From contig NZ_PZZM01000001.1 of NCBI RefSeq assembly GCF_003046175.1, forward strand, positions 2,187,001 to 2,251,000: 64,000 nt of DNA, written 5' to 3'. Numbering within the stretch: the stretch's first letter is position 1; every line of letters starts with the position of its first letter. The notes beneath the pieces were generated by a model. That model was given only the letters and a program-made list of their open reading frames with translations, searched no databases and had not been told where the DNA came from. Origin of the DNA: Bosea sp. 124. Lineage in GTDB: Bacteria > Pseudomonadota > Alphaproteobacteria > Rhizobiales > Beijerinckiaceae. Made by a program: the position numbers and the translations under genes. Below are positions 7,570 to 16,187 of this stretch, piece after piece.

Positions 7570-8976
7570 TCAGGCCGCGAGCCGGAAAAACCGGTTCTGC
7601 TCATTAAGCCAGCGCTCGATCGCGTCGAGATGCGCATGCCGCGCGGCATGATCGGCAGGAAGCGTCTGGCGCAGGGTTACGACCTCGCTGAGGGCCTTCG
7701 GCAGCGTCAGCCATGGCACATCGGCCTGCGTCGTCAGCCGCTCGCGAAGCCACGCCTGGCCTTTCTGCCAGCCTGCTGGTGACAGCGATTGCGGCGCCTC
7801 CAGCAGCGTCAGCCGGTTGGCGAAGGCTTTGAGCCGCTCGTCGCTGAACCCGGCCGCGATCGCAGCCCTGTCCGACCAGGGCGAGGCGTGCCAGCGCGCG
7901 CTGGCGCGGGCATCGTCGTTGGAGAGGAAGCCGCCCCCGTACAGCGTTGCCTCGGGATAGGGCGAGGGCTCGCGGTCAGCGAAGCGATTGGCCAGGGCCG
8001 TAGCGAGGTTCGACCCGAAGCTGGCATGCTCCCGGATACGGGCGGCGCGCTCGTTGTAGAGCGCGAGATCCCGCTGGTCAGGCAGCAGGGCGTGGCAGCC
8101 CTGCTCGTAGCTCACCAGGATCGGCTGGGCGTTGGTCTTGATCGTCCGGATCGGGCGAACCCCGCGCTGCGAGAACAGTGCGATGATCTCCTCGCTGGGC
8201 AACTCGAGATAGCTTGCCGGATCGACCGTCAGGTCGACCGCCGCCCACGAGGTCGCGACGGTCGGGTTTACCGTCACGCCGACGACCGGAGTCAGGCGGG
8301 AGGCGCCGCCGAGCAGCAGGACCTCGCCCCCGGCGAGCATCCGGTTCGGCAGGCCCTTGTCGGCCAGGCCAAGCAGGGTCGCCACGGTCACCGGTGCGAC
8401 CTCGCGCAGGTGCCGGAACAGGACCAGCGTCGCCCTGGTGTCGGCAAGCGCGTCATGGGCCTCGTCCTCCGACAAGCCGATGCCGTTGGCCCGGCAGATG
8501 TCGCCGAGTTTGAAGCTCGGTTTGCCCGTTGCCCCGAGCGGTACGGTCAATGCCGCCGGCTCCAGCATCGCCACCGCCCTGACCATGGTCAGCAGGTCGG
8601 CACGGCGATGGCCGTTCAGCTGCGTTGCATAGGGCGGCAGGAGATGGGTGAAGAAGGCATGCCGGAGCACCTCCTCGTCGAAGCGGATCGTATTGTAGCC
8701 GATCACGGTCGCGGGCGCCGAGGACGCCAACGCCTTCGCGATCACGTTCAGCATCTCGGTCAACGACAGCGGCGCCTGCTCGAGCTGTTCGGGCCGGACG
8801 CCGGTGGTCAGCAGCGCGCCCGGCGACGGCACGATATGGGCCGGCAGGCGGCAGCGCAGCGATATCTCGGCAAGCGGCACGAGATTCTCATCGGTATGGA
8901 TCAAAGCCGCCTGCAGCGGCACATTCCATTGCGGCTCGAGACCGCTGGTCTCGAGGTCGTAGATCACGAAGGACAT
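7570..8976 (-). CDS. sbcB: Exodeoxyribonuclease I (SbcB-type DnaQ-family 3'-5' exonuclease)
   Basis: This 468-residue protein digests single-stranded DNA 3' to 5' in the family. The DEDDh exonuclease core is visible: D7 and E9 in YDLETSG, the IGYNTIRFDEEVLRHAF motif around residue 94, and HDALADTRA near residue 183, supplying the last His and Asp. The C-terminal half matches the ExoI SH3-like/helical region. Length is near the usual 470-480. It is an extra, island-borne copy rather than a housekeeping context, lying directly upstream of the four IWPA paralogs. That suggests a role in the cluster's DNA-related task or in protecting the element. Confidence 0.88.
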   Translation of the reverse strand: MSFVIYDLETSGLEPQWNVPLQAALIHTDENLVPLAEISLRCRLPAHIVPSPGALLTTGVRPEQLEQAPLSLTEMLNVIAKALASSAPATVIGYNTIRFDEEVLRHAFFTHLLPPYATQLNGHRRADLLTMVRAVAMLEPAALTVPLGATGKPSFKLGDICRANGIGLSEDEAHDALADTRATLVLFRHLREVAPVTVATLLGLADKGLPNRMLAGGEVLLLGGASRLTPVVGVTVNPTVATSWAAVDLTVDPASYLELPSEEIIALFSQRGVRPIRTIKTNAQPILVSYEQGCHALLPDQRDLALYNERAARIREHASFGSNLATALANRFADREPSPYPEATLYGGGFLSNDDARASARWHASPWSDRAAIAAGFSDERLKAFANRLTLLEAPQSLSPAGWQKGQAWLRERLTTQADVPWLTLPKALSEVVTLRQTLPADHAARHAHLDAIERWLNEQNRFFRLAA

Positions 8977-8988
8977 GGTTCTCAGTCC

Positions 8989-9453
8989 TCAGTGCCGGCT
9001 CGGCGAGCCGGGTGACATCGGCACCTTGCTCAGATTGATGCCGAGCTCGCGCGCGTCCTGCTGCATCGCCGCCTCGACCATCACCGCGGTCCGCGTGCGC
9101 AGGATCTCGTCCTCGTCGAAGGCCATCGCCTCGTAGACCATGATCTTGCGCTCGAAGTGCTCCGTCGTGCGCGCCGGCGCCTCCGCCAGCATGAAGGCAT
9201 AGAAGCGCGCATGGACCCGCGCACCCTCCGCCATCTGCAGGGCAGTCAGACCACCATGCTCCGGAAACGACCGCTCCGGCTGTTGTTCGAGCAGCAGCGC
9301 GTGCGCCAGGGCCTCCTGCCAGAGCGAGAAAAACCGCTCCGGCTGATCGGTCGTCATCCCGTAACCGCGGTGGTAGCGCGACAGATGCTTAGCGCTTGGG
9401 CGCGCTTCATCGATGGCGGTGTTGCCGCCGTCCTTCGTTTTCTCCATACCCAT
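8989..9453 (-). CDS. Hypothetical protein upstream of exonuclease I
   Basis: This 154-residue protein starts at the ATG at 9453 (MGMEKTKDGG). The frame continues to 9528. It contains RYHRGYGMTTDQPERFF, a helical middle (LWQEALAHALLLEQQPE) and an ARVHARFYAFMLAE helix. No signal or membrane segment is seen. It ends 12 bases before the exonuclease start, so it is probably the first gene of the same minus-strand operon. Family not recognised. Confidence 0.65.
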   Translation of the reverse strand: MGMEKTKDGGNTAIDEARPSAKHLSRYHRGYGMTTDQPERFFSLWQEALAHALLLEQQPERSFPEHGGLTALQMAEGARVHARFYAFMLAEAPARTTEHFERKIMVYEAMAFDEDEILRTRTAVMVEAAMQQDARELGINLSKVPMSPGSPSRH

Positions 9454-9582
9454 AACCCGTTCCGGTTCGTCTCTCCCGGAACGGCTTGTCGGCTCAGGTT
9501 CGCGGGGGTTCCCAGGACTGGGTTCCACTTCAAGTCCTTCTATTCCGGCTTCGCTTCGCGTGAGGGCGCCAATGCACTATTC

Positions 9583-9626
9583 TGGCCCACAGCCGACATC
9601 TGGAATGTCCGCTGCCCGGCGACTTG
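9583..9626. repeat. Dispersed ~42-bp element, copy 1
   Basis: The stretch from GGCCCACAGC to CCCGGCGACTTG resembles 21562-21603, sharing GGCCC at one end and the core TGG(A/G)ATGTCCGCT. The core can fold on itself (GCGGAC.. / ..GTCCGC in copy 2). It could be a short dispersed palindromic repeat or the remnant of a lost gene end. Confidence 0.4.
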
Positions 9627-9661
9627 ACGCGGCCTACTGTCGGGCTACCTGTCGCGCTTCT

Positions 9662-10431
9662 CTACGCGCGCATCCATCCCCATTTGACGAAGTTGTGCTG
9701 GCCTTCAGCCGAGGCGAGAAACTCCACGAGCCGCTTGGCTTCCGGTCGCATCTGCCCACGCTTCGTCAGGGCTATGCCCGTGTCGCGATAGATCCGAAGG
9801 TCCGGCTCGACCTCGACGACGTCCGCGAGGGTGGGGTTGGCGACCTGCCAGATCGTCCAGATCAGCCAGGCGTCGAGCGAACTGTCCTCGACCCACGCCT
9901 TCCGGGCGTCGGCACTGTTCTTGGCGACCTTCGCGATATTGGAGCGAAACGCTTTGACGTCGGCGATGCGGCCGAGCCGGCCGGCGACATCCTCCCACAG
10001 GCCTTGCTGGCCCGCGCCATTTACGACGAGAATGCGGTGTCCGGGCTCGAGCAAGGCCTTCGCGCCGCCGATTGTTTTCGGATTGCCAGGCCGGACCAGT
10101 ATCGCGGAGGCGCGCAGGTAAAGCGGTTGGACGGTTGACGGATCGATGTCAGGCAGCGCCTCGATGAAGTCCGACATCATCACCTCGAAGCCACTGAAGA
10201 TTGTGTCGGCGTCTTTGGTCGCCTTGTCCTTCCAGGCTGGAAGCGGGCCGGCTTCAACCTGCACCTCAATGCCCTGCGCCCTGCCGAAGGTTGCGGCAGC
10301 CTCCTTCATCGCGGGCATCGGGCCGCCCGGCCCGTAGACGCGCAGGGGGCGGGCGCACTGGCGGGCGTCGTGAGCCCGGCGGCAAGCGCCGCGCCGAGAA
10401 TCCCGATACCGCGACGGCTGAGATGGGTCAT
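9662..10431 (-). pseudogene. AcfC-like extracellular solute-binding protein, frameshifted
   Basis: The gene begins at 10431 with MTHLSRRGIGILGAALAAGL, a signal peptide with a possible Tat RR. It then needs a one-base shift at the C/G homopolymer 10345-10349 to continue as LRVYGPGGPMPAMKEAA... to the stop at 9662. The mature part has the AcfC/sulfate-like binding-protein pattern: DTIFSGFEVMM, LYLRASAILVRPGNP, LVVNGAGQQGLWED and SSLDAWLIWTIWQ. With the shift repaired the protein is about 256 residues. It is either a recent pseudogene or a homopolymer sequencing error. Next to a YeiH-type transporter it may have bound a sulfur oxyanion or a sulfonate. Confidence 0.75.
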
Positions 10432-10465
10432 GCGTCGATCCTTTCTAGAGGTTGCGAGCGTTGGC

Positions 10466-11563
10466 TCACGCCACGCCGATGAGGTGGATGAGGCCGAGCG
10501 AGATGGCGGCGAGCGCCAGCAGCGAGAGAACGACGGCGCCCGTGACCCGCGGTCCGGCCTTGGCAACCGAGCGGATGTCGACACCGAGGCCGAGCGCCGC
10601 CATCGAGACGATCGTGAGCAGGTTGGCTACCGTCGCCAGCGGCGTGAGGAACCCGGCGGGGATAAGGCCGGCCGAACGGAGCGCCGCCATCACCAGAAAA
10701 CCGACGATGAACCAAGGCACGAGATGGTGGACGGCGATCCGCTTGGGCGCCGGGCGATTGCCGGCGGTCACATGCGGAGCAGGTTCGTCGGTCTCCTCGC
10801 GCAGGCGTCCGGACAGCATCGACAGGATCAGCACGACCGGGCCGAGCATCATCACGCGAACGAGCTTGACCAGAGTGCCGACCTGGATCGCCGCAGCCCC
10901 AGCGGGAGCCGTCGCCGCGATCACCTGCGGGACGGCATAGACCGTCAGTCCAGACAGCACGCCGAACTGATGGATGCTGAGGCCCAGCGCCGGGATCAGG
11001 AGAGGCAAGCAAAGGACGACGATGACGCCGAGCACCGCCGTGAAGGCGATCGAGGCCGCGACATCGTCTCCGTCGGCGCCGATGACGGGTGCCACCGCCG
11101 CAATGGCCGAGTTGCCGCAGATCGAGTTTCCGCAGGCGACGAGGATGGCCATCCGCTGTGGCAGACCGAGCAGGCGGCCGATGGCGTAGCTCAGCCCGAT
11201 CGCGACGAAGACGACGGCTGCGATGCCCACGAGGAGGGCCGCGCCGGCCGCGGCGATCGTCGCAGCGCTGAGCGAGGCGCCGAGCAACACCACCGCGATT
11301 TCCAGCAGTGTCTTGGCCGAGAACGAAATGCCGGGCCGCCAACGACTGTCGGGCGTCCACAGCGACCGGATCACTGTTCCGACCAGGATCGCCATGACGA
11401 GTGCTTCTAGCCAGGCTCGGCCGAAAAAGCCTGCCTCGACATGTTCGATCCCCAGCGCAAAGGCCGAGACGCCCACGCAGAGCAGAACTCCGGGCCAGAT
11501 GCGCAGGGCACCGCCCGTCGAAGAGGAATTCAAAGGTGTTTTCGTCTGGCTAGGCAGGGTCAT
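10466..11563 (-). CDS. yeiH: YeiH/UPF0324 family membrane transporter
   Basis: The ORF is open to 11620 (384 residues). The ATG at 11563 (MTLPSQTKTPL) gives 365 residues and is the likelier start. It is an integral membrane protein with about ten hydrophobic helices, for example WPGVLLCVGVSAFALG and VGIAAVVFVAIGLSYAIG. The family-typical GNSICGNSAIAAVAPVIGA is split in the membrane core. UPF0324 proteins are annotated as putative sulfate exporters. The gene diverges from a LysR gene, the same arrangement as yeiE-yeiH in enterobacteria. With sulfite-oxidase genes nearby, export of sulfate or sulfite is a reasonable inference. Confidence 0.82.
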   Translation of the reverse strand: MTLPSQTKTPLNSSSTGGALRIWPGVLLCVGVSAFALGIEHVEAGFFGRAWLEALVMAILVGTVIRSLWTPDSRWRPGISFSAKTLLEIAVVLLGASLSAATIAAAGAALLVGIAAVVFVAIGLSYAIGRLLGLPQRMAILVACGNSICGNSAIAAVAPVIGADGDDVAASIAFTAVLGVIVVLCLPLLIPALGLSIHQFGVLSGLTVYAVPQVIAATAPAGAAAIQVGTLVKLVRVMMLGPVVLILSMLSGRLREETDEPAPHVTAGNRPAPKRIAVHHLVPWFIVGFLVMAALRSAGLIPAGFLTPLATVANLLTIVSMAALGLGVDIRSVAKAGPRVTGAVVLSLLALAAISLGLIHLIGVA

Positions 11564-11674
11564 CGCGGCATCCGTTCGTTCGATGCGTAACGTGTCGCTC
11601 ACCGCGATCAAGTTATCCAACAGGTTGTTTTTCTTGTCTCAATCGATAGGATAGATTGATGACGCGGGCTGAGG

Positions 11675-11866
11675 TCAGCCCTTGGCTGCGAACCAGAGGA
11701 AGATGGCGCCGACGACGATGATCGCGCCGAAAACCGTGCCCGCGAGGACATAGAGGATGCGCTTGCCCTTCGGCCCCTGGCGCGCACTGTCGTTCGTGAG
11801 GTGCGCAGGATGAGCGTCGGAATGGTGCAGCGGCGGCTGGTTGTGATCGGGTTCGATGCTTGTCAT
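11675..11866 (-). CDS. Small single-pass membrane protein
   Basis: This 63-residue protein has a His/Pro-rich N-terminal tail (DHNQPPLHHSDAHPAHL) followed by one transmembrane helix (ILYVLAGTVFGAIIVVGAIF) close to the C-terminus. It sits between yeiH and the LysR gene and is read toward yeiH, so it may share the yeiH promoter. Its histidines could bind a metal, but no function is known. Confidence 0.6.
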   Translation of the reverse strand: MTSIEPDHNQPPLHHSDAHPAHLTNDSARQGPKGKRILYVLAGTVFGAIIVVGAIFLWFAAKG

Positions 11867-11940
11867 GGGGTATGCTCGCTGTCGGGAGGGATCATGAGGA
11901 GACGCACAGGCCGTGCGAAATATTCCGGCGAGGCGTTCCG

Positions 11941-12855
11941 ATGACCCTTGAACAACTGCGGATCTTCGTCGCGGTTGCGGAGCGCGAGCACGTGACGCGC
12001 GCCGCCGCCGATCTCAACCTGACGCAGTCGGCGACCAGCGCGGCGATTGCGGCGCTGGAACATCGCCACGCGGTCAAGCTGTTCGATCGCGTCGGCAGGC
12101 GGATCGCGCTGACCGATGCCGGGCGCCTTTTTCTTCTGGAGGCTCGGTCCATCCTCGCCCGTGCTGCCGCCGGCGAGCAGATCCTGTCCGATCTCGCCGG
12201 GCTGAAACGCGGTCGGCTCTCCTTCGCCGCGAGCCAGACGATCGGAAATTACTGGCTGCCGCAAAGGCTTGCCGCGTTTCGCAAACGCCACCCCGGCATC
12301 GAGACGCCGCTTGTCATCGGCAACACCGAGACTGTCGCCGCCGCCATTCATGACGGTCTCGCCGATATCGGGCTCGTCGAGGGCGAGATCGACGATCCCC
12401 ACCTCACGCAGGAGGTCGTTGCCAAAGACGCGATGAGCATCGTTGTCGCGCCCGAGCACCCCTGGTCCGCAAGGGATGTCGTCACTCCAGAAGAGTTCGG
12501 CGAGACATCTTGGGTCTTGCGCGAACCGGGCTCGGGTACCCGGCAGCTTCTGGAGACGGTGCTGCGGAGAGTGGGGCAGACGATCGCGGACCTCGACATC
12601 GCGCTCGAACTGCCCTCCAACGAAGCCGTGCGCGCCGCGGTCGAGGCCGGCGCCGGCGCCAGTCTGATGTCGCGGCTCGTCGTCGCCACGGCGCTGCGAT
12701 CCGGTGTCTTGCTCGAAATCCCGGTCGAGATACCGCCGCGCCGCTTCCTGATGCTTCGCCACAAGGAACGCTATGTCGGACGGGCAGCGCAGGCTTTTCG
12801 CGCGCTGCTCGACTTGGAGACTTTAGCGAACGCGAGCGAGCACTCGGCCTCATGA
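11941..12855 (+). CDS. LysR-family regulator, YeiE-like
   Basis: This 304-residue protein starts at the ATG at 11941 (MTLEQLRIFVAVAERE). The frame is open upstream, but the winged helix-turn-helix begins here: AAADLNLTQSATSAAIAAL, residues about 17-35, then FDRVGRRIALTDAG. The effector domain follows, including GRLSFAASQTIGNYWLPQRL. Divergence from yeiH and the family pattern point to YeiE, reported in enterobacteria as a sulfite-responsive regulator. It would therefore control yeiH and possibly the sulfite genes. Its stop overlaps the next start (ATGA). Confidence 0.85.
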   Translation: MTLEQLRIFVAVAEREHVTRAAADLNLTQSATSAAIAALEHRHAVKLFDRVGRRIALTDAGRLFLLEARSILARAAAGEQILSDLAGLKRGRLSFAASQTIGNYWLPQRLAAFRKRHPGIETPLVIGNTETVAAAIHDGLADIGLVEGEIDDPHLTQEVVAKDAMSIVVAPEHPWSARDVVTPEEFGETSWVLREPGSGTRQLLETVLRRVGQTIADLDIALELPSNEAVRAAVEAGAGASLMSRLVVATALRSGVLLEIPVEIPPRRFLMLRHKERYVGRAAQAFRALLDLETLANASEHSAS

Positions 12856-13433
12856 CGGAGGAATGGGTCGGAGATCCGACGCATATAGCGCCACTGAACC
12901 GCTATGCCGCCGCGCTACGGGCGCGGCATGGTGACGTGCCCCGCTTCGATTCCCTGGATGGCGGCATCGACGCGCGTGTGCTCGTGCTGCTGGAGACGCC
13001 CGGACCGGCTTCGGCGTCGACCGAGACGACATCACGCGACAATCCCACCGGAACGGCGCGCAACCTGACCCGCTTTCTCGACGAACTTCCATTGTCGAGA
13101 CGGGATACCGTCATCTGGAACGCGGTACCGTGGCGGCTGCCACGACGTGGGGGCAAGCTCGGGCGGCCGACCCGCAAGGATATCGAAATGGCGGCGCAGG
13201 ACTTGCCAGCGCTGCTCGCGCTCTTGCCGAGACTGCAGGTCGTCGCTCTCGCCGGCCGCGTCGCGGAGAGCCTTCGGACGGCCCTGGTTGCGGCAAAGCC
13301 GGAGTTGCGCCTGATAGCGATTCCCCATCCAAGCCCGACGCATCTCGCAGCATCGCCCGCCGCCAGGGAAAATCTGTTCGGCGAAGGATTGCGCCGGGAG
13401 ATCGCTGTCGCCCTCGCGGACGATGCGAGTTAG
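12852..13433 (+). CDS. Uracil-DNA glycosylase superfamily protein
   Basis: This 193-residue protein begins at the ATG at 12852, overlapping the LysR stop. UDG-fold motifs are LVLLETPGPAS (near residue 37), ARNLTRFL, IWNAVPWRLP and the C-terminal HPSPTHLA loop, which corresponds to the DNA-minor-groove leucine loop of the superfamily. The usual catalytic Asp/Asn cannot be assigned confidently, so it may excise uracil or another damaged base. Its coupling to a LysR gene is unusual. Sulfite deaminates cytosine to uracil, so a UDG in a sulfite-handling locus is chemically sensible (inference). Confidence 0.75.
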   Translation: MTEEWVGDPTHIAPLNRYAAALRARHGDVPRFDSLDGGIDARVLVLLETPGPASASTETTSRDNPTGTARNLTRFLDELPLSRRDTVIWNAVPWRLPRRGGKLGRPTRKDIEMAAQDLPALLALLPRLQVVALAGRVAESLRTALVAAKPELRLIAIPHPSPTHLAASPAARENLFGEGLRREIAVALADDAS

Positions 13434-13463
13434 TTTGGCGGAGTTGAAAGAAGGAACGCTACC

Positions 13464-13979
13464 CTGCGCGATGCGGTCGAAACGGCACTAAGGCAGAACT
13501 GGCAGCGACTCTTCGGTTATGCCCTGCGTCTCAGCGGCAATCGCGATTCAGCTGCCGACCTGCTGCAATCCTGCGCGATGAAGGCACTGGCGAGCGAGAC
13601 CGTGCCCGACGCATCAGGCATTCGGGCGTGGCTCTTCGCAATCCTGCGCAACGGCTTCTTCGACGATCGCAGAAGGGCTTCAGTGCGAGCCGAGGATATA
13701 GGCATGGAGATCGGGCTGGAGACGCCGTGGCGGCACGACGATCGGCTGATCGCGGAGATCACGGTCAAGCAGGCGTTGGAACGGCTGGATGCGACGCACC
13801 GCGACATTATCGAACTGATCGATCTCGCCGGTTTTCGCTATGCGGAGGCAGCGGAAATCCTTGGCGTCCCGGTCGGGACCGTGATGAGCCGGTTGAGCCG
13901 CGCGCGCCTGGCGCTGCTCGACGAGATCGGCGAGCGGAACGTGACACCGTTTCAAACGGGGCGTCGCCATGTCGGATGA
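13464..13979 (+). CDS. ECF RNA polymerase sigma factor
   Basis: About 171 residues. Region 2 is visible upstream of the first ATG (LFGYALRLSGNRDSAADLLQ, then WLFAILRNGFFDDRRR). Region 4 is near the end (LDATHRDIIELIDLAGFRYA, ILGVPVGTVMSRLSRARLAL). The ATG at 13578 would cut off half of region 2, so translation must begin earlier. The frame is open from 13434 but has no ATG, GTG or TTG. The CTG at 13464, eight bases after AAGGA, is the best candidate. The gene overlaps its anti-sigma by 11 bases. It probably drives the GGAAT-N17-CGT promoters at 14798 and 18873. Confidence 0.82.
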   Translation: MRDAVETALRQNWQRLFGYALRLSGNRDSAADLLQSCAMKALASETVPDASGIRAWLFAILRNGFFDDRRRASVRAEDIGMEIGLETPWRHDDRLIAEITVKQALERLDATHRDIIELIDLAGFRYAEAAEILGVPVGTVMSRLSRARLALLDEIGERNVTPFQTGRRHVG

Positions 13980-14772
13980 CGATAGCGAAATGATGGACGA
14001 GCAGGCCGTGTCCTGGGAGCGGCTCAACGCCTATGTCGACGGAGAACTGGCGCCGGCAGATGCGGCGGCTGTCGCCTCGGCCGTGGCACAGGATCCCGGC
14101 CTCGCCAGGAGAGTCGCCACGCTGGCGAGGCTGAAAGCCAATGTGACGGGCCTGCCACAGGCGGGGCCGCCGCCCTTCGCCATTCCGGAACGCGGAATGG
14201 AAACGAGAGGAACTGCACGCCGTCTGGCGGCGATCGCCGCAACGATCGCTCTCATCGCCGGTATGGGCTCTGCCATCTGGTTTGCATCGTCAGGAGCGCG
14301 CGATATGAGCGCGACGCTGATGGCGCATCGTCCCTGGCTGGCAGGTGGCGAGGCTCCTGCGACGGCTGCTCTCTCCATCGAACTCGCCGGCGCACGGTCG
14401 GGCGCTCTGCCGGACCTGTCCGCCGCGTCACTGCGTCTGGTACGCCTCGACGTCAAACCCGAGCCTGCCCGAAATGGCGAGGTTTTTGCGGGCTACGAAG
14501 GGCCGAACGGCTGTCGTGTCGGACTCTGGGTTTCGCCGGAAGCATCGACGAATGCCGTGGAGCCCGTCCGGTCGGAGAAGAACGGCATCTCGATCCGCGC
14601 TTGGCGCAGCGGCGATCTGGGCTACGCCATGGTCGGCATCGGCATCGACGAGGCGCGTCTCGATCTTATCGCCGCGCTGGCCGCGAAGTCGCTCAGGAAC
14701 GACGGTCCTGCCTCGCAGCAAGTCGCCGCGCTGAACGAGAGCAGAGCCAAGGGTCGGCCCTGCGTGGCCTGA
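13969..14772 (+). CDS. Anti-sigma factor, membrane-anchored
   Basis: This 267-residue protein has a cytoplasmic N-terminal anti-sigma module (WERLNAYVDGELAPADAAAV), and no zinc-binding HxxxCxxC motif is present. A single transmembrane helix near residues 86-106 (LAAIAATIALIAGMGSAIWF) precedes a periplasmic C-terminal domain, so a periplasmic cue could release the sigma factor. The 11-base overlap with the sigma gene and the position ahead of sulfite oxidase fit an autoregulated signalling pair. Confidence 0.85.
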   Translation: MSDDDSEMMDEQAVSWERLNAYVDGELAPADAAAVASAVAQDPGLARRVATLARLKANVTGLPQAGPPPFAIPERGMETRGTARRLAAIAATIALIAGMGSAIWFASSGARDMSATLMAHRPWLAGGEAPATAALSIELAGARSGALPDLSAASLRLVRLDVKPEPARNGEVFAGYEGPNGCRVGLWVSPEASTNAVEPVRSEKNGISIRAWRSGDLGYAMVGIGIDEARLDLIAALAAKSLRNDGPASQQVAALNESRAKGRPCVA

Positions 14773-14797
14773 GCTCTTACGATTTTCGTTCGAGATT

Positions 14798-14823
14798 GGA
14801 ATAATTCGACGTGGTCGTGCGTC
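14798..14823 (+). promoter_or_regulatory. Candidate ECF-sigma promoter for sulfite oxidase gene 1
   Basis: GGAAT at 14798-14802, exactly 17 bases, then CGTC at 14820-14823. The same pattern and much of the spacer (GGAATAA, GACG, GTGCGT) recur on the minus strand at 18873-18898. The position, about 37 bases before the chosen start codon, suits a promoter and argues against the longer start at 14824. Confidence 0.6.
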
Positions 14824-14859
14824 TTGACTGCCGAGGAATATGTCCTCGGGAGAAACGCC

Positions 14860-16185
14860 ATGCGCGAAGAAGCAGTCACGCGGGATGCCGCGTCCAATGA
14901 CCACTCAAATTCCCACATCGTCGAAGCACCTCCGACCTCCCGCCGCAGCATTCTGCTCGGCGGCAGCGTTGCCGCGATCGGCGTCGCGGCCGGCCTCGGC
15001 GCACCGCTCGGCTCGCGATCGCATGGCGGGATGTCGTCCGCCTCGGCTCAAGGCGCGCCGCCTGCCGCGCCGAAGGGGCCGCAGCCTTTCGATTATCCGG
15101 GCAAGGACAAGGGCCTGGCGTTGCTGGGCGACCGGCCGCTCGTCGCCGAGACGCCCGAAAGCCTGCTCGACGACGACACCACGCCGGTCTCGAAATTCTT
15201 CATCCGTAACAACGGGCAGCTTCCCGAGGAGACGAAGGACGCCGATGCCTGGTCGCTCAAGATCGAGGGCGAGGTCGACAAGCCGCTGACGCTGACGCTG
15301 GGCGAGCTGAAGAAGCGCTTCACCGCCCACAACTTCCGCATGGTGCTGGAATGCGGCGGCAACGGCCGCTCATTCTACCAGCCAGCGGCCCGCGGCAACC
15401 AGTGGACGAACGGCGGCGCCGGCTGCGCCGAATGGACCGGCGTGCGCCTCGCCGATGTGCTGAAAGCCGCGGGCCTGAAGGACAGCGCCAAGTTCACCGG
15501 GCATTTCGGCGCCGACCCGCATCTTTCCGGCGACACCACGAAGGACGCGATATCGCGCGGCATGCCGATCGAGAAAGCGCTGGAGCCGCATTCGCTGATC
15601 GTGTGGGCGATGAATGGCGAGCCGCTGCCGCATATCCATGGCGGCCCCTTGCGCCTCGTCGTGCCGGGCTGGCCCGCTTCGCTCTCGTCGAAATGGCTCA
15701 ACCGCATCCTCGTGCGTGCCACGCCGCATGATGGTCAGGGCATGGGCGGGACCTCCTATCGCGTGCCGACCGTGCCGATCGTCCCCGGCTCGAACGCCGA
15801 CGGCAAGACCAACTTCACCGACCTGACCTCGATGCCGGTCCGCGCCATCATCACGGCCCCGGCGAACGGCACGCGCCTGCCGGCAGCCGCCCGCGATGTC
15901 TCGCTGCGCGGCGCGGCCTGGGCCGGCGATCACGAGGTCGCCAAGGTCGAGGTCTCGTCCGACGGCGGGCAGCGCTGGCATGCGATGACCCTGGCCAAGC
16001 CGAAGAATCGCTACGACTGGGTGCGCTGGACCGGCTCGCTCAAGCTGCCGAGCGAGGGCTATTTCGAGCTCTGGGTGAAGGCGACGGATTCGCGAGGCGT
16101 AGCCCAACCTCATGTCGCCACGAACTGGAACCCGCAGGGCTACGGCTCGAACCCGATGCACCGCATCGCCGTGCTGGTGGGCTGA
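14860..16185 (+). CDS. sorA: Sulfite oxidase family molybdopterin protein (SorA-like), Tat-exported
   Basis: 441 residues from the ATG at 14860, with GGGAGAAACGCC just upstream. The Tat signal is SRRSILLGGSVAAIG. The molybdopterin domain carries the Mo-ligating Cys in MVLECGGNGRSFY and family motifs GAGCAEWTGVRLADVL, HSLIVWAMNGEPLP and GGPLRLVVPGWP. A C-terminal dimerisation domain follows (SSDGGQRWHAM, YFELWVKATDSRG). The family oxidises sulfite to sulfate in the periplasm and passes electrons to a c-type cytochrome, here encoded three bases downstream. Confidence 0.88.
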   Translation: MREEAVTRDAASNDHSNSHIVEAPPTSRRSILLGGSVAAIGVAAGLGAPLGSRSHGGMSSASAQGAPPAAPKGPQPFDYPGKDKGLALLGDRPLVAETPESLLDDDTTPVSKFFIRNNGQLPEETKDADAWSLKIEGEVDKPLTLTLGELKKRFTAHNFRMVLECGGNGRSFYQPAARGNQWTNGGAGCAEWTGVRLADVLKAAGLKDSAKFTGHFGADPHLSGDTTKDAISRGMPIEKALEPHSLIVWAMNGEPLPHIHGGPLRLVVPGWPASLSSKWLNRILVRATPHDGQGMGGTSYRVPTVPIVPGSNADGKTNFTDLTSMPVRAIITAPANGTRLPAAARDVSLRGAAWAGDHEVAKVEVSSDGGQRWHAMTLAKPKNRYDWVRWTGSLKLPSEGYFELWVKATDSRGVAQPHVATNWNPQGYGSNPMHRIAVLVG

Positions 16186-16187
16186 CG

